Source of the DNA: JBDRKE01 sp043814315
GTDB taxonomy: Bacteria > Omnitrophota > Gorgyraeia > Gygaellales > Profunditerraquicolaceae
Assembly (NCBI GenBank): GCA_043814315.1
Contig: JBDRKE010000003.1
Span: 1-50,629 of the forward strand
Reading direction: 5' to 3'
DNA: 50,629 bases
Positions 39,151 to 47,608 of this stretch are shown piece by piece (positions within the stretch are counted from its first letter, which is position 1; each line of letters begins with the position of its first letter). The notes beneath the pieces are model-generated. The model searched no databases, had not been told where the DNA came from, and was given only the letters and a program-made list of their open reading frames with translations. The translations under genes were made by a program, and so were the position numbers.

Positions 39151-40832
39151 CCGCCTATGCCAAAGAAATTGTCATTTTATACACCGGTGAGACGCACGCC
39201 ATGCTCTATCCGTGCAGCTGCCCTAAGGAGTCTGACGGGGGTATAGCGCGTCGGTGTGCGCTGATTAAAAGCATTAGGGCCGTTCATCCTGACGCCCTGC
39301 TTTTAGACGCGGGTGGGTTCTTTGCCGGCGGCCTGAGAGATGAATATACGCAGAATACCCAGCTTGATGTTCAGCGTACGCTCGTCAATCTTGAGGCCAT
39401 GGGGCTTATGAAGTACGATGCCTTGGCAATCGGAGATAACGAATTCAATTTCGGCAAGGATTTCCTTTTTAAGTCCATAAACGATTCGCCGTTGACGTTC
39501 TTATCGTGTAATGCGGAATCGCCGCAGGCAAAGGCACTTGGGCCTTCCATCATCAAAGATGTATCAGGCACCCGGATCGGTATTGTCGGCGTGACGAACG
39601 TGGCGGCCCATAATAAGGCGGGGGGTTTGAGGTTTAGCGACCCCAAGCTCAGTGTGGCCAGGGCCGTAAAAGAGCTGAAGAAAACTGGCACCGATATCAT
39701 TGTGCTGTTGAGCCAGCTGGAAGAAAGCGAAGACATGATTTTGATTAACGAGATCAAGGGGATAGACGTTTTAATAGGGACTCACCATCCTATGAAAGAC
39801 CAGCCCTTTGTCAAATTTAAAGATACCCTGCTTTTAAAAACATTCTGGCAGGGCAGGAGTCTGGGCGTAGCCACTTTGACAGTCGAAGATAACAAGTTAA
39901 CAAAATATAAGGTTGAAGGACTGCGGCTATCGGATCAGATCAAGGACGATTCGGATATCCAAAAGGTGCTGCCGCGCTGTTTTTCTGATGCCAATTGCAA
40001 AAGAGAGAGCTTGGCGGGTTCCTGTCAAGACCCGGGCACGCCAAAAGCCAGTTGCTTATTCAATGAAGCGCAAAAGATAGACCTTATCGTTATCACCAGT
40101 GACTCTTGCGTGACGTGCTTAACGGATACGATGGTTGATTTCTTGAAGAAAGATTTTCCGGGTTTAAATCCTGTTTACCTGAATTATCCCGAAAAAAAAG
40201 CAATCGATTTGATTAAGAATTTTGGTATTTCTGGTTTACCGGCCTATCTTTTAAGTAAAAAGGTGGAAAAGGAAAAGAAATTCGATAGTCTCACGGAGAA
40301 CCTTCAGGCAAAAGGGGATTTTTATCTGGTCAAACCAGAATTCAGCGGGGTTTCTTACCTTTTTAATAGGAAGAAAAGTAAAGGTAAACTGGATTTATTT
40401 ATCAGTCTGTATGATAAAAATACTGAGGAGCTGCTGAAAGTCATTCGAGAGTTTAACCCCGCGTTGCATTTTTTAGCCACCGAAGAAAAGGGAAGGTTTG
40501 ATGCGGCTAAAGGAGAACCCGAAATCGAGGAGTATCTGCGTGCCGTATGCGTTCAGAAATATTACCCTCAAAACTTCTGGGACTATGTCCAATGCCGGGT
40601 GAAAAATATCAACAGCACTTGGTGGGACGATTGTGCCGTTACCCTAGATACGCATAAGATCAAAACCTGCGCTAAGGGAGACGAAGGAAAATCCCTCTTA
40701 AGGGATCATGTAGGAACTAACAAGGAACTCCGGATTTTGTTTGGCCCGGCCTATCTATTAGATAACCAAGAGATATTTTCTTCTAACGGAGTGCCGAGTA
40801 AAGAGGAATTGAAGGGTATAATCAAAAGGTAA
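39093..40832 (+). CDS. Periplasmic metallophosphatase with thioredoxin-like domains
   Basis: The N-terminal half resembles 5'-nucleotidase/UshA-type metallophosphatases: ILYTGETHAMLYPCSCPKESDGG, LLLDAGGFFAGG, ALAIGDNEFNFG (Asp where the usual GNHE has His) and IGTHHP. After about residue 290 a thioredoxin-like region follows: LIVITSDSCVTCLTDTM with C-V-T-C, SGLPAYLLSKK and a second segment with many Cys. A role in periplasmic phosphate or thiol chemistry is inference. I choose TTG 39093 because it gives a short signal peptide (NFVLCAYFVLFALTF, then A-A-Y-A before K-E), about 580 residues in all; the frame is also open from ATG 38988 but that part is repeat DNA. The start is uncertain and has no Shine-Dalgarno. 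Confidence 0.75.
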   Translation: MNFVLCAYFVLFALTFDIKAAYAKEIVILYTGETHAMLYPCSCPKESDGGIARRCALIKSIRAVHPDALLLDAGGFFAGGLRDEYTQNTQLDVQRTLVNLEAMGLMKYDALAIGDNEFNFGKDFLFKSINDSPLTFLSCNAESPQAKALGPSIIKDVSGTRIGIVGVTNVAAHNKAGGLRFSDPKLSVARAVKELKKTGTDIIVLLSQLEESEDMILINEIKGIDVLIGTHHPMKDQPFVKFKDTLLLKTFWQGRSLGVATLTVEDNKLTKYKVEGLRLSDQIKDDSDIQKVLPRCFSDANCKRESLAGSCQDPGTPKASCLFNEAQKIDLIVITSDSCVTCLTDTMVDFLKKDFPGLNPVYLNYPEKKAIDLIKNFGISGLPAYLLSKKVEKEKKFDSLTENLQAKGDFYLVKPEFSGVSYLFNRKKSKGKLDLFISLYDKNTEELLKVIREFNPALHFLATEEKGRFDAAKGEPEIEEYLRAVCVQKYYPQNFWDYVQCRVKNINSTWWDDCAVTLDTHKIKTCAKGDEGKSLLRDHVGTNKELRILFGPAYLLDNQEIFSSNGVPSKEELKGIIKR

Positions 40833-40837
40833 GAGTA

Positions 40838-40978
40838 ATAAATTCAAATGACAAAGCACAAAGCTCAAAACAATTAATTTTCTGTTTTGGATTTTGGCAC
40901 TTCGACTGCGCTTGAGTGCCAATGGTGAGCGGAGTCGAACCATTGAATTTATTTTGAATTTTGTCATTTGAATTTAAC
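40838..40978 (+). repeat. Compound palindromic element with GGCACTTCGACTGCG core
   Basis: ATTCAAATGACAAAGCAC and ATTTTGTCATTTGAATTT form the outer arms. The core has GGCACTTCGACTGCGCTTG ... AGTGCC and GGTGAGCGGAGTCGAACC (40893-40946), the reverse complement of the core at 38984-39060. Confidence 0.8.
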
Positions 40979-40996
40979 GATAGTGAGGTGAGAAAA

Positions 40997-42235
40997 ATGG
41001 CCGATAAGCCTAAAATACACATTATCGATGTCACAAACCGCGACGGCGTGCAGACGTCACGCATCTGTTTATCCAAACTGCAGAAGACCATGATTAATAT
41101 GTATTTGAATGAGATGGGAGTGTTCCAGTCGGAGTTCGGCTTTCCGTTGACACGCCACGAAACAAACTATTTAAATGCGAATCTGGAATTGGCAGAAAAA
41201 AAAGCGCTTTTTCCCATCAGGCTGGGCGGGTGGATCAGGGCCACCAGGGAAGATGTCAAGACAGCTTTCCATCTTATTCCGCAGATAAAACACCTGAATA
41301 TCTCCATCTCAACCTCTGACCAGATGATCATCCATAAATTTAAGGGAAAACTTGATCATCAGTCGGTCATCAAAGAGATGAAGGAGGCGGTGAAGGAGGC
41401 GATTAAAGGGCAAGCGCAATCCATCGGAGTCAACGCCGAAGATGCCTCGCGCACAAAGATGGATTATCTGATTGAATTTTCGCTCGCTGCTAAAGAAGCA
41501 GGCGCCCATCGCATCCGTTATTGTGATACCTTAGGTTGCGATACGCCCTTTACGATATACGAAAGAATCAAGCTTTTGGCTGAGGCCGTTTCTTTACCCA
41601 TAGAAATCCACTGCCACAATGATTTAGGATTGGTGGTAGCCAATTCTCTTGCCGGCGCCAAGGCTGCCCTGGATTGCGGCTGTAACGCTTATATCAATAC
41701 GTGCGTTAACGGGATGGGAGAAAGAGCCGGTAATGCAGACCTGGTTTCCGTGCTCCTCGCCATAAAATACGGAAACGGCATGCAGAATTACGCTCTGAGT
41801 GAAACCATTAATTTCAAGATGGCCTGGAAGACTTGCAAGTATGCCTCTTATGCCTTCAGTGTTCCTATTCCCATCAATCAACCGGGAATAGGCGCGAATG
41901 CCTTTGCGCATGAATCGGGTATTCATGCGGATGGCGCCCTGAAAGACAGGCGTAACTACGAACTGTATGATTATGAGGAGCTTGGACGGGGAGACCCTGA
42001 GATCATTGAGACGGGCCGTAAGATCACTGCAGGAGAATATTCAGGTATCAAAGGCTTTAGAAATGTTTATGAGAAGCTGGAGGTTGTCTTCAAAGACGAC
42101 GAGCAAGCCACAGAAATTCTGGAATTGGTCAGATACGCCAACGTCCACAACCAAAAACCGTTAGTAGATGAGGAGCTTAAGTTTATTGCCAAATATCCGG
42201 AGATCGCGCGTAAGATTTTCACCATGACGCCGTAA
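40997..42235 (+). CDS. Re-citrate synthase / homocitrate synthase-like protein
   Basis: The 412-residue protein belongs to the isopropylmalate/homocitrate synthase superfamily, which condenses acetyl-CoA with a 2-oxo acid. It shows IIDVTNRDGVQTSRICLSKLQ, GVNAEDASRTKMDYLIEF, RIRYCDTLGCDTPF, the metal site EIHCHNDLGLVVAN and NGMGERAGNADLVSVLLAI, then NAFAHESGIHADGALKDRRN. The N-R-D-G-V-Q-T-S-R and AGEYSGIKGFRNV forms are what I remember of Re-face citrate synthases of anaerobes such as Clostridium kluyveri, rather than LeuA or NifV; this is from memory and unproved. There is no C-terminal LeuA regulatory domain. ATG 40997 follows GAGGTGAG; the longer frame from 40961 lies in repeat DNA. Confidence 0.85.
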   Translation: MADKPKIHIIDVTNRDGVQTSRICLSKLQKTMINMYLNEMGVFQSEFGFPLTRHETNYLNANLELAEKKALFPIRLGGWIRATREDVKTAFHLIPQIKHLNISISTSDQMIIHKFKGKLDHQSVIKEMKEAVKEAIKGQAQSIGVNAEDASRTKMDYLIEFSLAAKEAGAHRIRYCDTLGCDTPFTIYERIKLLAEAVSLPIEIHCHNDLGLVVANSLAGAKAALDCGCNAYINTCVNGMGERAGNADLVSVLLAIKYGNGMQNYALSETINFKMAWKTCKYASYAFSVPIPINQPGIGANAFAHESGIHADGALKDRRNYELYDYEELGRGDPEIIETGRKITAGEYSGIKGFRNVYEKLEVVFKDDEQATEILELVRYANVHNQKPLVDEELKFIAKYPEIARKIFTMTP

Positions 42236-42239
42236 TTAG

Positions 42240-42338
42240 GTTATCGGGTGAACAGGATATCAGGTTTTTAAAGATCAGGGGATCGGGGGGATCAGGGTAA
42301 ATTTGATTTTGAATTAACCCAATCTCCTGATATCCATA
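42240..42338 (+). repeat. Palindromic element, GATCAGGGGATC type
   Basis: The G-rich left part (GGATATCAGG, GATCAGGGGATCGGGG) is matched by ACCCAATCTCCTGATATCC. It resembles 4797-4960 in words and order. It ends near the purA start, which has no Shine-Dalgarno. Confidence 0.65.
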
Positions 42339-42345
42339 TTTTACG

Positions 42346-43629
42346 ATGAACATAATCATAGTCGGCACGCAATGGGGTGATGAGGGCAAGGGCAAGGTTA
42401 TCGATATCTTGTCCCGTAAGGTCGATTACATTGTCAGATATCAGGGGGGTAACAATGCAGGACACACCGTCGTCACAGACAAAAAAGAGTTTATCTTCCA
42501 TCTGATTCCTTCCGGAATTCTTCATAAGGGGAAAATCTGTTGTATCGGTAACGGCGTTGTCATTGATCCCGCTGTTCTCTTAAAAGAGATAAATGACTTA
42601 GCGCGCGTTCCTATCCCCATAAGCGGCCGTTTAAAAATATCGCCTTTAGCCCATGTGATTCTGCCTTACCACAAGATCCTCGACCAGTTACGCGAAACAA
42701 AAAGAAAGCATAAGATCGGGACGACCGGAAGGGGTATCGGACCCTGCTATGCAGATAAAATCATTCGCTGCGGGATCCGAATGATTGACCTTTTAAATCC
42801 GCGTGTGTTTCGGGACAAATTAAAAGACAATCTCAAAGAAAAGAACGAGATCTTTAACAAGGTCTACAATCACCCGGGTTTTCGATTCGACGCCATTTAT
42901 AAGGAGTATCTTGGTTACGGTAGCCTTTTTTCCAGATATATCTGTGATGTCGCTTTATTGTTAAATAAGGCTATCGAACGCAAAAAAGATATTCTCTTTG
43001 AAGGGGCCCAGGGGACATTCCTGGATATTGATTTCGGGACCTACCCCTTCGTGACATCATCTTCTACTATTAGCGGCGGCGCTTGTATCGGAACGGGAGT
43101 TTCTCCTGAAAAGATTGATAAAGTCCTAGGCGTGGCCAAGGCTTACACGACGAGAGTCGGCGAAGGGCCTTTTCCTACCGAATTCAACGAAAGATTCGCC
43201 AAATTCATGCGGAATAAAGGTAATGAATTTGGCGCCACAACAGGCAGGCCAAGAAGATGCGGTTGGTTTGATAGCGTGATGGTGAAAGAGGCGGTCCGGC
43301 TCAGCGGCATTTCGGAATTAGCCATTATGAAGGTGGATGTTTTAGACGGGCTCAAGACGATTAAAATATGTTTAGCCTATAAATATAAAGGTAAGATATT
43401 TAAAAGATTCCCTTATGATCTGGATGTCCTGAGGAATGCAAAGCCGGTATACCAAGAAATGCGGGGTTGGGAGAGCATTAAATATAACTCTAAGCATTGT
43501 CGCAAGTTACATCCCAACGCTAAGGTGTATCTTGAGCGGTTAAAAGACATTCTTCATGCCGATATCTCTATGGTTTCTGTGGGTTCCTCCAGAGAAGAAA
43601 CCATATTTTTAAAGAAAATAGAGCCATAA
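42346..43629 (+). CDS. purA: Adenylosuccinate synthase
   Basis: PurA joins IMP and aspartate with GTP in AMP synthesis. The 427-residue protein shows the GTP loop IVGTQWGDEGKGKVIDIL, YQGGNNAGHTVV, GTTGRGIGPCYADKI, EGAQGTFLDIDFGTYPFVTSS, TRVGEGPFPTE and TTGRPRRCGWFD. The C-terminal GTP base-binding VSVGSSREETIF is present. Length is standard. The start at ATG 42346 has no Shine-Dalgarno and directly follows a palindromic element. A promoter for the next gene begins right after its stop. Confidence 0.96.
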   Translation: MNIIIVGTQWGDEGKGKVIDILSRKVDYIVRYQGGNNAGHTVVTDKKEFIFHLIPSGILHKGKICCIGNGVVIDPAVLLKEINDLARVPIPISGRLKISPLAHVILPYHKILDQLRETKRKHKIGTTGRGIGPCYADKIIRCGIRMIDLLNPRVFRDKLKDNLKEKNEIFNKVYNHPGFRFDAIYKEYLGYGSLFSRYICDVALLLNKAIERKKDILFEGAQGTFLDIDFGTYPFVTSSSTISGGACIGTGVSPEKIDKVLGVAKAYTTRVGEGPFPTEFNERFAKFMRNKGNEFGATTGRPRRCGWFDSVMVKEAVRLSGISELAIMKVDVLDGLKTIKICLAYKYKGKIFKRFPYDLDVLRNAKPVYQEMRGWESIKYNSKHCRKLHPNAKVYLERLKDILHADISMVSVGSSREETIFLKKIEP

Positions 43630-43634
43630 AAGTC

Positions 43635-43663
43635 TTGACTATCGATAGGGCCTGTGTTATATT
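43635..43663 (+). promoter_or_regulatory. Strong sigma-70-type promoter after purA
   Basis: TTGACT (43635-43640) and TATATT (43658-43663) with a 17-base spacer make the best promoter match I see in the window. It would drive the OmpA-type lipoprotein gene at 43817 with a leader of about 145 bases that contains a perfect palindrome. Confidence 0.7.
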
Positions 43664-43712
43664 AATAAAAATACGATAAATGCTCATCAATGACTTCAGA
43701 GATGTAAAGGGA

Positions 43713-43748
43713 AGATTCCAGTGATTAAAGCTTTAATCACTGGAATCT
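43713..43748 (+). repeat. Perfect 36-base palindrome in the ompA-type leader
   Basis: AGATTCCAGTGATTAAAG and its exact complement CTTTAATCACTGGAATCT meet with no loop bases. A second dyad, CACGTATAA with TTATACGTG, follows at 43769-43792. A short T-run after 43748 could let it act as a terminator or attenuator. Confidence 0.75.
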
Positions 43749-43816
43749 ATTTTTAAATCACAGTAATCACGTATAATCCAAAGTTATACGTGAAGATTAC
43801 ACGAGGAGAAGGAAAG

Positions 43817-44452
43817 ATGAAAAATAAAATAATGACGCTTGCGATCGTAGGTTTTCTTGCCGTGTCTTTAGCGGGGTGCACGTTTATTTTTCAGAAGGGT
43901 AGACGTTCCGACATAGAAAAGATCGAGGAATTATCAAGCCAGCTGGAGGAGCTCAATCGTGCGAAAATGCTTCTTGAAGACAGGCTGAGCCAGGAAATCC
44001 TGGATAAGCAGGTCAAATTGGAGATGTTAGAAAAAGGGCTGGTGATCACCGTGGTGGGTGACCTTTTGTTTGATTCGGGCAAAGACAAGATAAGGTTGGA
44101 GGCCTATTCTGTATTGGATAAGATAGCCACCGTCTTGCAGGAGAATCTGGCAAGCTACAACGTGGGTATCGAAGGCCATACGGACAATCAGCCTATTAAA
44201 TTCTCGGGATGGAAATCCAACTGGGAGTTATCCGCTCACCGGGCACTCAGTGTCTTAAATCATTTAGAGAAGGAAAAAGGCATTTATGGTTTTCGTTTAT
44301 CGGCTATAGGTTACGGGGAGTATCATCCTGTTGCTTCCAATGATACGGTGCAAGGCTGTCAACTCAATCGTCGCGTTGAAATCATCGTTTCGCCCAAGTA
44401 TGCAAAGCCGCAAGAGTCGAAAAGGCCTAAGACTTCGGAGAAGATTAAATAG
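43817..44452 (+). CDS. OmpA-family outer-membrane lipoprotein
   Basis: The 211-residue protein is a peptidoglycan-binding lipoprotein of the OmpA/Pal/MotB type. It starts with a lipoprotein signal (MTLAIVGFLAVSLAGC, a good LAGC lipobox), then a coiled-coil segment (about 30-75, EKIEELSSQLEELNRAKMLL) and an OmpA C-terminal domain with FDSGKDKIRLEAYSVLDKIA, GHTDNQPI, NWELSAHRALSVLNHL and LNRRVEIIVSP. It links outer membrane and cell wall. ATG 43817 follows GGAGAAGG; an earlier in-frame GTG (43790) is not needed. It has its own promoter and leads a short run with the next small gene. Confidence 0.92.
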   Translation: MKNKIMTLAIVGFLAVSLAGCTFIFQKGRRSDIEKIEELSSQLEELNRAKMLLEDRLSQEILDKQVKLEMLEKGLVITVVGDLLFDSGKDKIRLEAYSVLDKIATVLQENLASYNVGIEGHTDNQPIKFSGWKSNWELSAHRALSVLNHLEKEKGIYGFRLSAIGYGEYHPVASNDTVQGCQLNRRVEIIVSPKYAKPQESKRPKTSEKIK

Positions 44453-44469
44453 GCTAGAGAGGATTCTTT

Positions 44470-44874
44470 ATGGAGGAGAACGTAAAATCAAAGATCGTTT
44501 TAATCCTGGGCATCCTGACGGTTATATTTTTTATCAGCACTGTCAGCTCCTGTGGGAATGCCTATAAGAATAAGATGGGCCAGGTAAAAGAAACTTTACA
44601 GCGAAAAGATCTGGAAGAAAGACTGAACAAAATCTCTCAGGAGAAGGCGAGCCAGGATGAGAGATTAAGCGCCATGCAGAAAGAGCTGGATGAGGAAAAG
44701 GCCAATCATGAGACGACTAAAAGAGCGCTGGTTCAGGAGCAGCTCGTCAATCAAAGCCTGAAGGAAGAACTTAATAAGGTCACTAAGCTGAAAGAGGCCC
44801 TTGAAGAGGATTTAAAAGAGGCCTTGGTTCAAGGCAAGGGTGCCGTGACCACAACGACAAAAACAAGGCAATAG
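44470..44874 (+). CDS. Small coiled-coil membrane or lipoprotein
   Basis: I do not recognise this 134-residue protein beyond its layout. It has one hydrophobic segment (IVLILGILTVIFFISTVSS) followed by Cys 28 (V-S-S-C, a possible lipobox) and then a long charged coiled coil from about 35 to 115 with heptads such as ERLNKISQEKASQDERLSAM. A periplasmic spacer or scaffolding role fits, perhaps with the OmpA-type lipoprotein 17 bases upstream, whose own coiled coil is similar in kind. ATG 44470 has a modest upstream site (AGAGAGG). Confidence 0.75.
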   Translation: MEENVKSKIVLILGILTVIFFISTVSSCGNAYKNKMGQVKETLQRKDLEERLNKISQEKASQDERLSAMQKELDEEKANHETTKRALVQEQLVNQSLKEELNKVTKLKEALEEDLKEALVQGKGAVTTTTKTRQ

Positions 44875-44938
44875 GTGTTAATGATTCTTTTTAAGATGGA
44901 ATAAGGGAGGATCTGGAAAGAACGAGCATTTCCGTGGG

Positions 44939-44965
44939 AAGGGGATTCGTATCCCCTTTTTTATT
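44939..44965 (+). terminator. Rho-independent terminator
   Basis: AAGGGGAT (44939-44946) pairs with ATCCCCTT (44951-44958) around a TCGT loop, and T-rich sequence follows. It ends the OmpA/coiled-coil transcript or works as an attenuator 18 bases before the next gene. Confidence 0.8.
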
Positions 44966-44982
44966 ACCAAGGGGGTGAGGCA

Positions 44983-45996
44983 ATGGCGTTATTGCGTAAG
45001 ATAAAAGAAAGAATAAAGGGTCTGGCACAAAAAGAAAAAATAAAAAAGCAAGAGCCAAAGAAAGCCAAGAGAGTTGAAGCGAAAGAAATCAAAAAAGACG
45101 TCCTGGGAGCCCAGGAGATGGCCGTAGGGCAGACAAAATTCTCGCATCCGGAAACTAGCCCCTCACGTCGCAGCTTTCCTGCAGACCTGCCTTGCCAATA
45201 CGACCGGGACAGGATTGTTTTGCAGGTAAGGGATTCCCGCTGGATACACGCTTATTGGGAAGCCACAGGGTCTACGATGGATAGGCTTAAGAATGAGATT
45301 GGGGATGAATTTTATAAAGCCCAAAGGGTCTTACGCGTGTACGATGTGAGCGACATCGTTTTTGACGGGAACAACGCACACAGGTTTTTTGATATCCCGA
45401 TAAACGAATTTGCCAGCAACTGGTATATCAACACCGAGGGGCCCGACCGATCCTGGTGTGTGGATTTGGGATTATTGTTGCCTTCGGGAAGATTTATCAC
45501 GATATTGCGTTCTAATACGGTGCGTACGCCCTTAGAAGGCCCCTCCGGGATTACCGACGAGGAATGGATGATTCCTGACGATATGTTCGCGCGCCTTTAC
45601 GGAATGGGGTTTGGTCTCGGCCAGAGTTCTCCCGTAGGAAAGGCCTGGCAGGAAAGAGCCAGGCAGGCGCTCTTTTCAGGGGCTCTGGCTTCGCCCGGCA
45701 TGGCTTCGATGGCCAGCCCCGTGAAGAAAGAAGTTAAAGAAAGAAAATTCTGGTTTATGGTTGATTGCGAATTAATCGTCTACGGAGCGACCGACCCCGA
45801 TGCCAAGGTAACCGTTCAGGGCAAAGACGTATCTTTAAGGCCCGACGGCACCTTTACCTTGAGATTGGCTTTGCCGGATGGCAGACAAGTGATACCGGTT
45901 GTGGCCGTATCCAGCGATAAGATTGAAGAACGCATTGTCACGCCCGTAGTCTCCAGAGAAACGAAAATTAGCGAGGCCAAGATTAATAGAGTATAA
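44983..45996 (+). CDS. DUF4912 domain protein
   Basis: The 337-residue protein contains a DUF4912 domain (about 60-215), a family of unknown function often encoded beside GH57 glucan enzymes. Seen: a lysine-rich N-terminus, LPCQYDRDRIVLQVRDSRWIHAYWEATG, RVLRVYDVSDI, FFDIPINEFASNWYINTEGPDRSWCVDLG, and SNTVRTPL. After a flexible A/S-rich part comes a short beta domain (about 245-320) with DCELIVYGATDPDAKVTVQG and LRPDGTFTLRLALPDG, a carbohydrate-binding-like fold. The start follows GGGGGTGAGG. The branching enzyme gene is 31 bases downstream, so both may act on storage glucan; this is inference from the pairing. Confidence 0.88.
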   Translation: MALLRKIKERIKGLAQKEKIKKQEPKKAKRVEAKEIKKDVLGAQEMAVGQTKFSHPETSPSRRSFPADLPCQYDRDRIVLQVRDSRWIHAYWEATGSTMDRLKNEIGDEFYKAQRVLRVYDVSDIVFDGNNAHRFFDIPINEFASNWYINTEGPDRSWCVDLGLLLPSGRFITILRSNTVRTPLEGPSGITDEEWMIPDDMFARLYGMGFGLGQSSPVGKAWQERARQALFSGALASPGMASMASPVKKEVKERKFWFMVDCELIVYGATDPDAKVTVQGKDVSLRPDGTFTLRLALPDGRQVIPVVAVSSDKIEERIVTPVVSRETKISEAKINRV

Positions 45997-46027
45997 ACAA
46001 CGCAGCTTATTAGGCCGCTCATTAAAT

Positions 46028-47608
46028 ATGAATAAAGGATATCTTTGTCTCATCTTGCACGGCCACCTTCCGTATGTGCGCCATCCGGAACACGAAAACT
46101 TTCTAGAAGAAGATTGGCTCTATGAAGCCATCACAGAGACCTATATTCCTTTAATATCTGTCTTCGAAAGATTATGCGAAGAGAAGGTGGATTTTCGTCT
46201 TACCATGACTTTAAGTCCTACGTTGATCTCCATGCTGAATGATTCCCTTCTTCAGGAACGCTACCTGAAACATATCAACAGGCTCATTGAATTAGCGCAT
46301 AAAGAGATAGAAAGGACTTCATGGCAGGCTCCTTTTCAGAAGCTGGCGATCATGTATCTCAGTCAGTTCTGTAAAGCGCGGGATACCTTTGAAAGATATA
46401 ATCGTCATTTAATTAATGCTTTTAAAAATTTTCAGGATTTGGGAAAACTCGAAATTGTTACCTGTGCCGCTACGCACGGCTACTTTCCGCTTATGGAAGT
46501 ATGCAAAGAATCAGTGAGGGCGCAAGTCAAAGTAGCCGTCAGCCAGTATAAAGATGTGTTTGGAAGAAATCCCAAAGGGATATGGCTGCCGGAATGCGGG
46601 TATCATCCCGGCCATGATGAAATCTTAAAAGAGGCGGGGATTCGCTATTTCTTTAGCGATGCACATGGCGTTTTGCACGGAACTCCCAGGCCAAAATACG
46701 GCGTATTTGCCCCGGTCTATTGCAAGGGGACGGGAGTGGCCTGTTTTGGAAGAGACCTGGAGTCATCTAAACAGGTATGGAGCTCTATTGAAGGGTATCC
46801 GGGAGATTATAATTACCGGGAGTTTTATCGCGATATCGGTTTTGATTTGGAGTTTGACTACATAAAACCTTACATTCATCCTGACGGCGTAAGGATCAAT
46901 ACGGGAATCAAATATTACCGCATCACAGGCAACCAGAGTCATAAAGAACCCTATGACCCCGAATGGGCCAGAGAGACTGCGGCTTATCATGCTGGAAATT
47001 TTATGTTCAATCGCCAGAAACAGGTAGGGTACCTTTACGACTTTATGCAAAAGAAACCGATAATTGTCTCTCCTTATGACGCCGAGTTGTTTGGCCACTG
47101 GTGGTACGAAGGCCCCCAGTGGTTGGATTTTCTTGTGAGAAAGATAGTTTTTGACCAGGATGAGTTACGCCTCATCACCCCTAGCGAATACTTAGAAGAG
47201 AACCCGCGCCACCAGGTTATCGCGCCTTCTTTATCCAGCTGGGGGTGGAAGGGATACAGCGAAATGTGGCTTCAGGGCTCCAATGACTGGATTTACAGGC
47301 ATCTGCATATGGCCTCAGGTAGAATGACGGAATTAACGAAAAGTTTTCCTCGCGCCGATGGCTTGTTGAGAAGGGCCTTGAACCAGGCCTTACGTGAGCT
47401 GCTTCTTGCCCAGAGTTCTGATTGGGCGTTCATCATGGGCACTGGGACACATACGAGTTATGCGGTACGCCGCACCAAAGAACACCTCTTAAGATTCAGC
47501 CGTCTTTACGAGGATATCAAATCCAACGGTATAGACCAGAACTGGTTATCTGATATTGAATACAAGGATAACCTATTTCCTAATATAGATTATCGGGTAC
47601 ATCAATAA
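46028..47608 (+). CDS. GH57 1,4-alpha-glucan branching enzyme
   Basis: The 526-residue enzyme is a GH57 branching-type protein with the C-terminal DUF1957 domain. It makes alpha-1,6 branches in glycogen-like glucan. Seen: N-terminal LCLILHGHLPYVRHPE, CAATHGYFPLM, the nucleophile Glu in GIWLPECGYHPGHDEIL, FSDAHGV, the acid/base Asp in VSPYDAELFGHWWYEGPQWLDF and a C-terminal helical domain with SSDWAFIMGTGT. Length is right for the bacterial form. It has no Shine-Dalgarno at ATG 46028. Together with the DUF4912 gene it points to storage-glucan metabolism; no other glycogen gene is in the window. Confidence 0.93.
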   Translation: MNKGYLCLILHGHLPYVRHPEHENFLEEDWLYEAITETYIPLISVFERLCEEKVDFRLTMTLSPTLISMLNDSLLQERYLKHINRLIELAHKEIERTSWQAPFQKLAIMYLSQFCKARDTFERYNRHLINAFKNFQDLGKLEIVTCAATHGYFPLMEVCKESVRAQVKVAVSQYKDVFGRNPKGIWLPECGYHPGHDEILKEAGIRYFFSDAHGVLHGTPRPKYGVFAPVYCKGTGVACFGRDLESSKQVWSSIEGYPGDYNYREFYRDIGFDLEFDYIKPYIHPDGVRINTGIKYYRITGNQSHKEPYDPEWARETAAYHAGNFMFNRQKQVGYLYDFMQKKPIIVSPYDAELFGHWWYEGPQWLDFLVRKIVFDQDELRLITPSEYLEENPRHQVIAPSLSSWGWKGYSEMWLQGSNDWIYRHLHMASGRMTELTKSFPRADGLLRRALNQALRELLLAQSSDWAFIMGTGTHTSYAVRRTKEHLLRFSRLYEDIKSNGIDQNWLSDIEYKDNLFPNIDYRVHQ

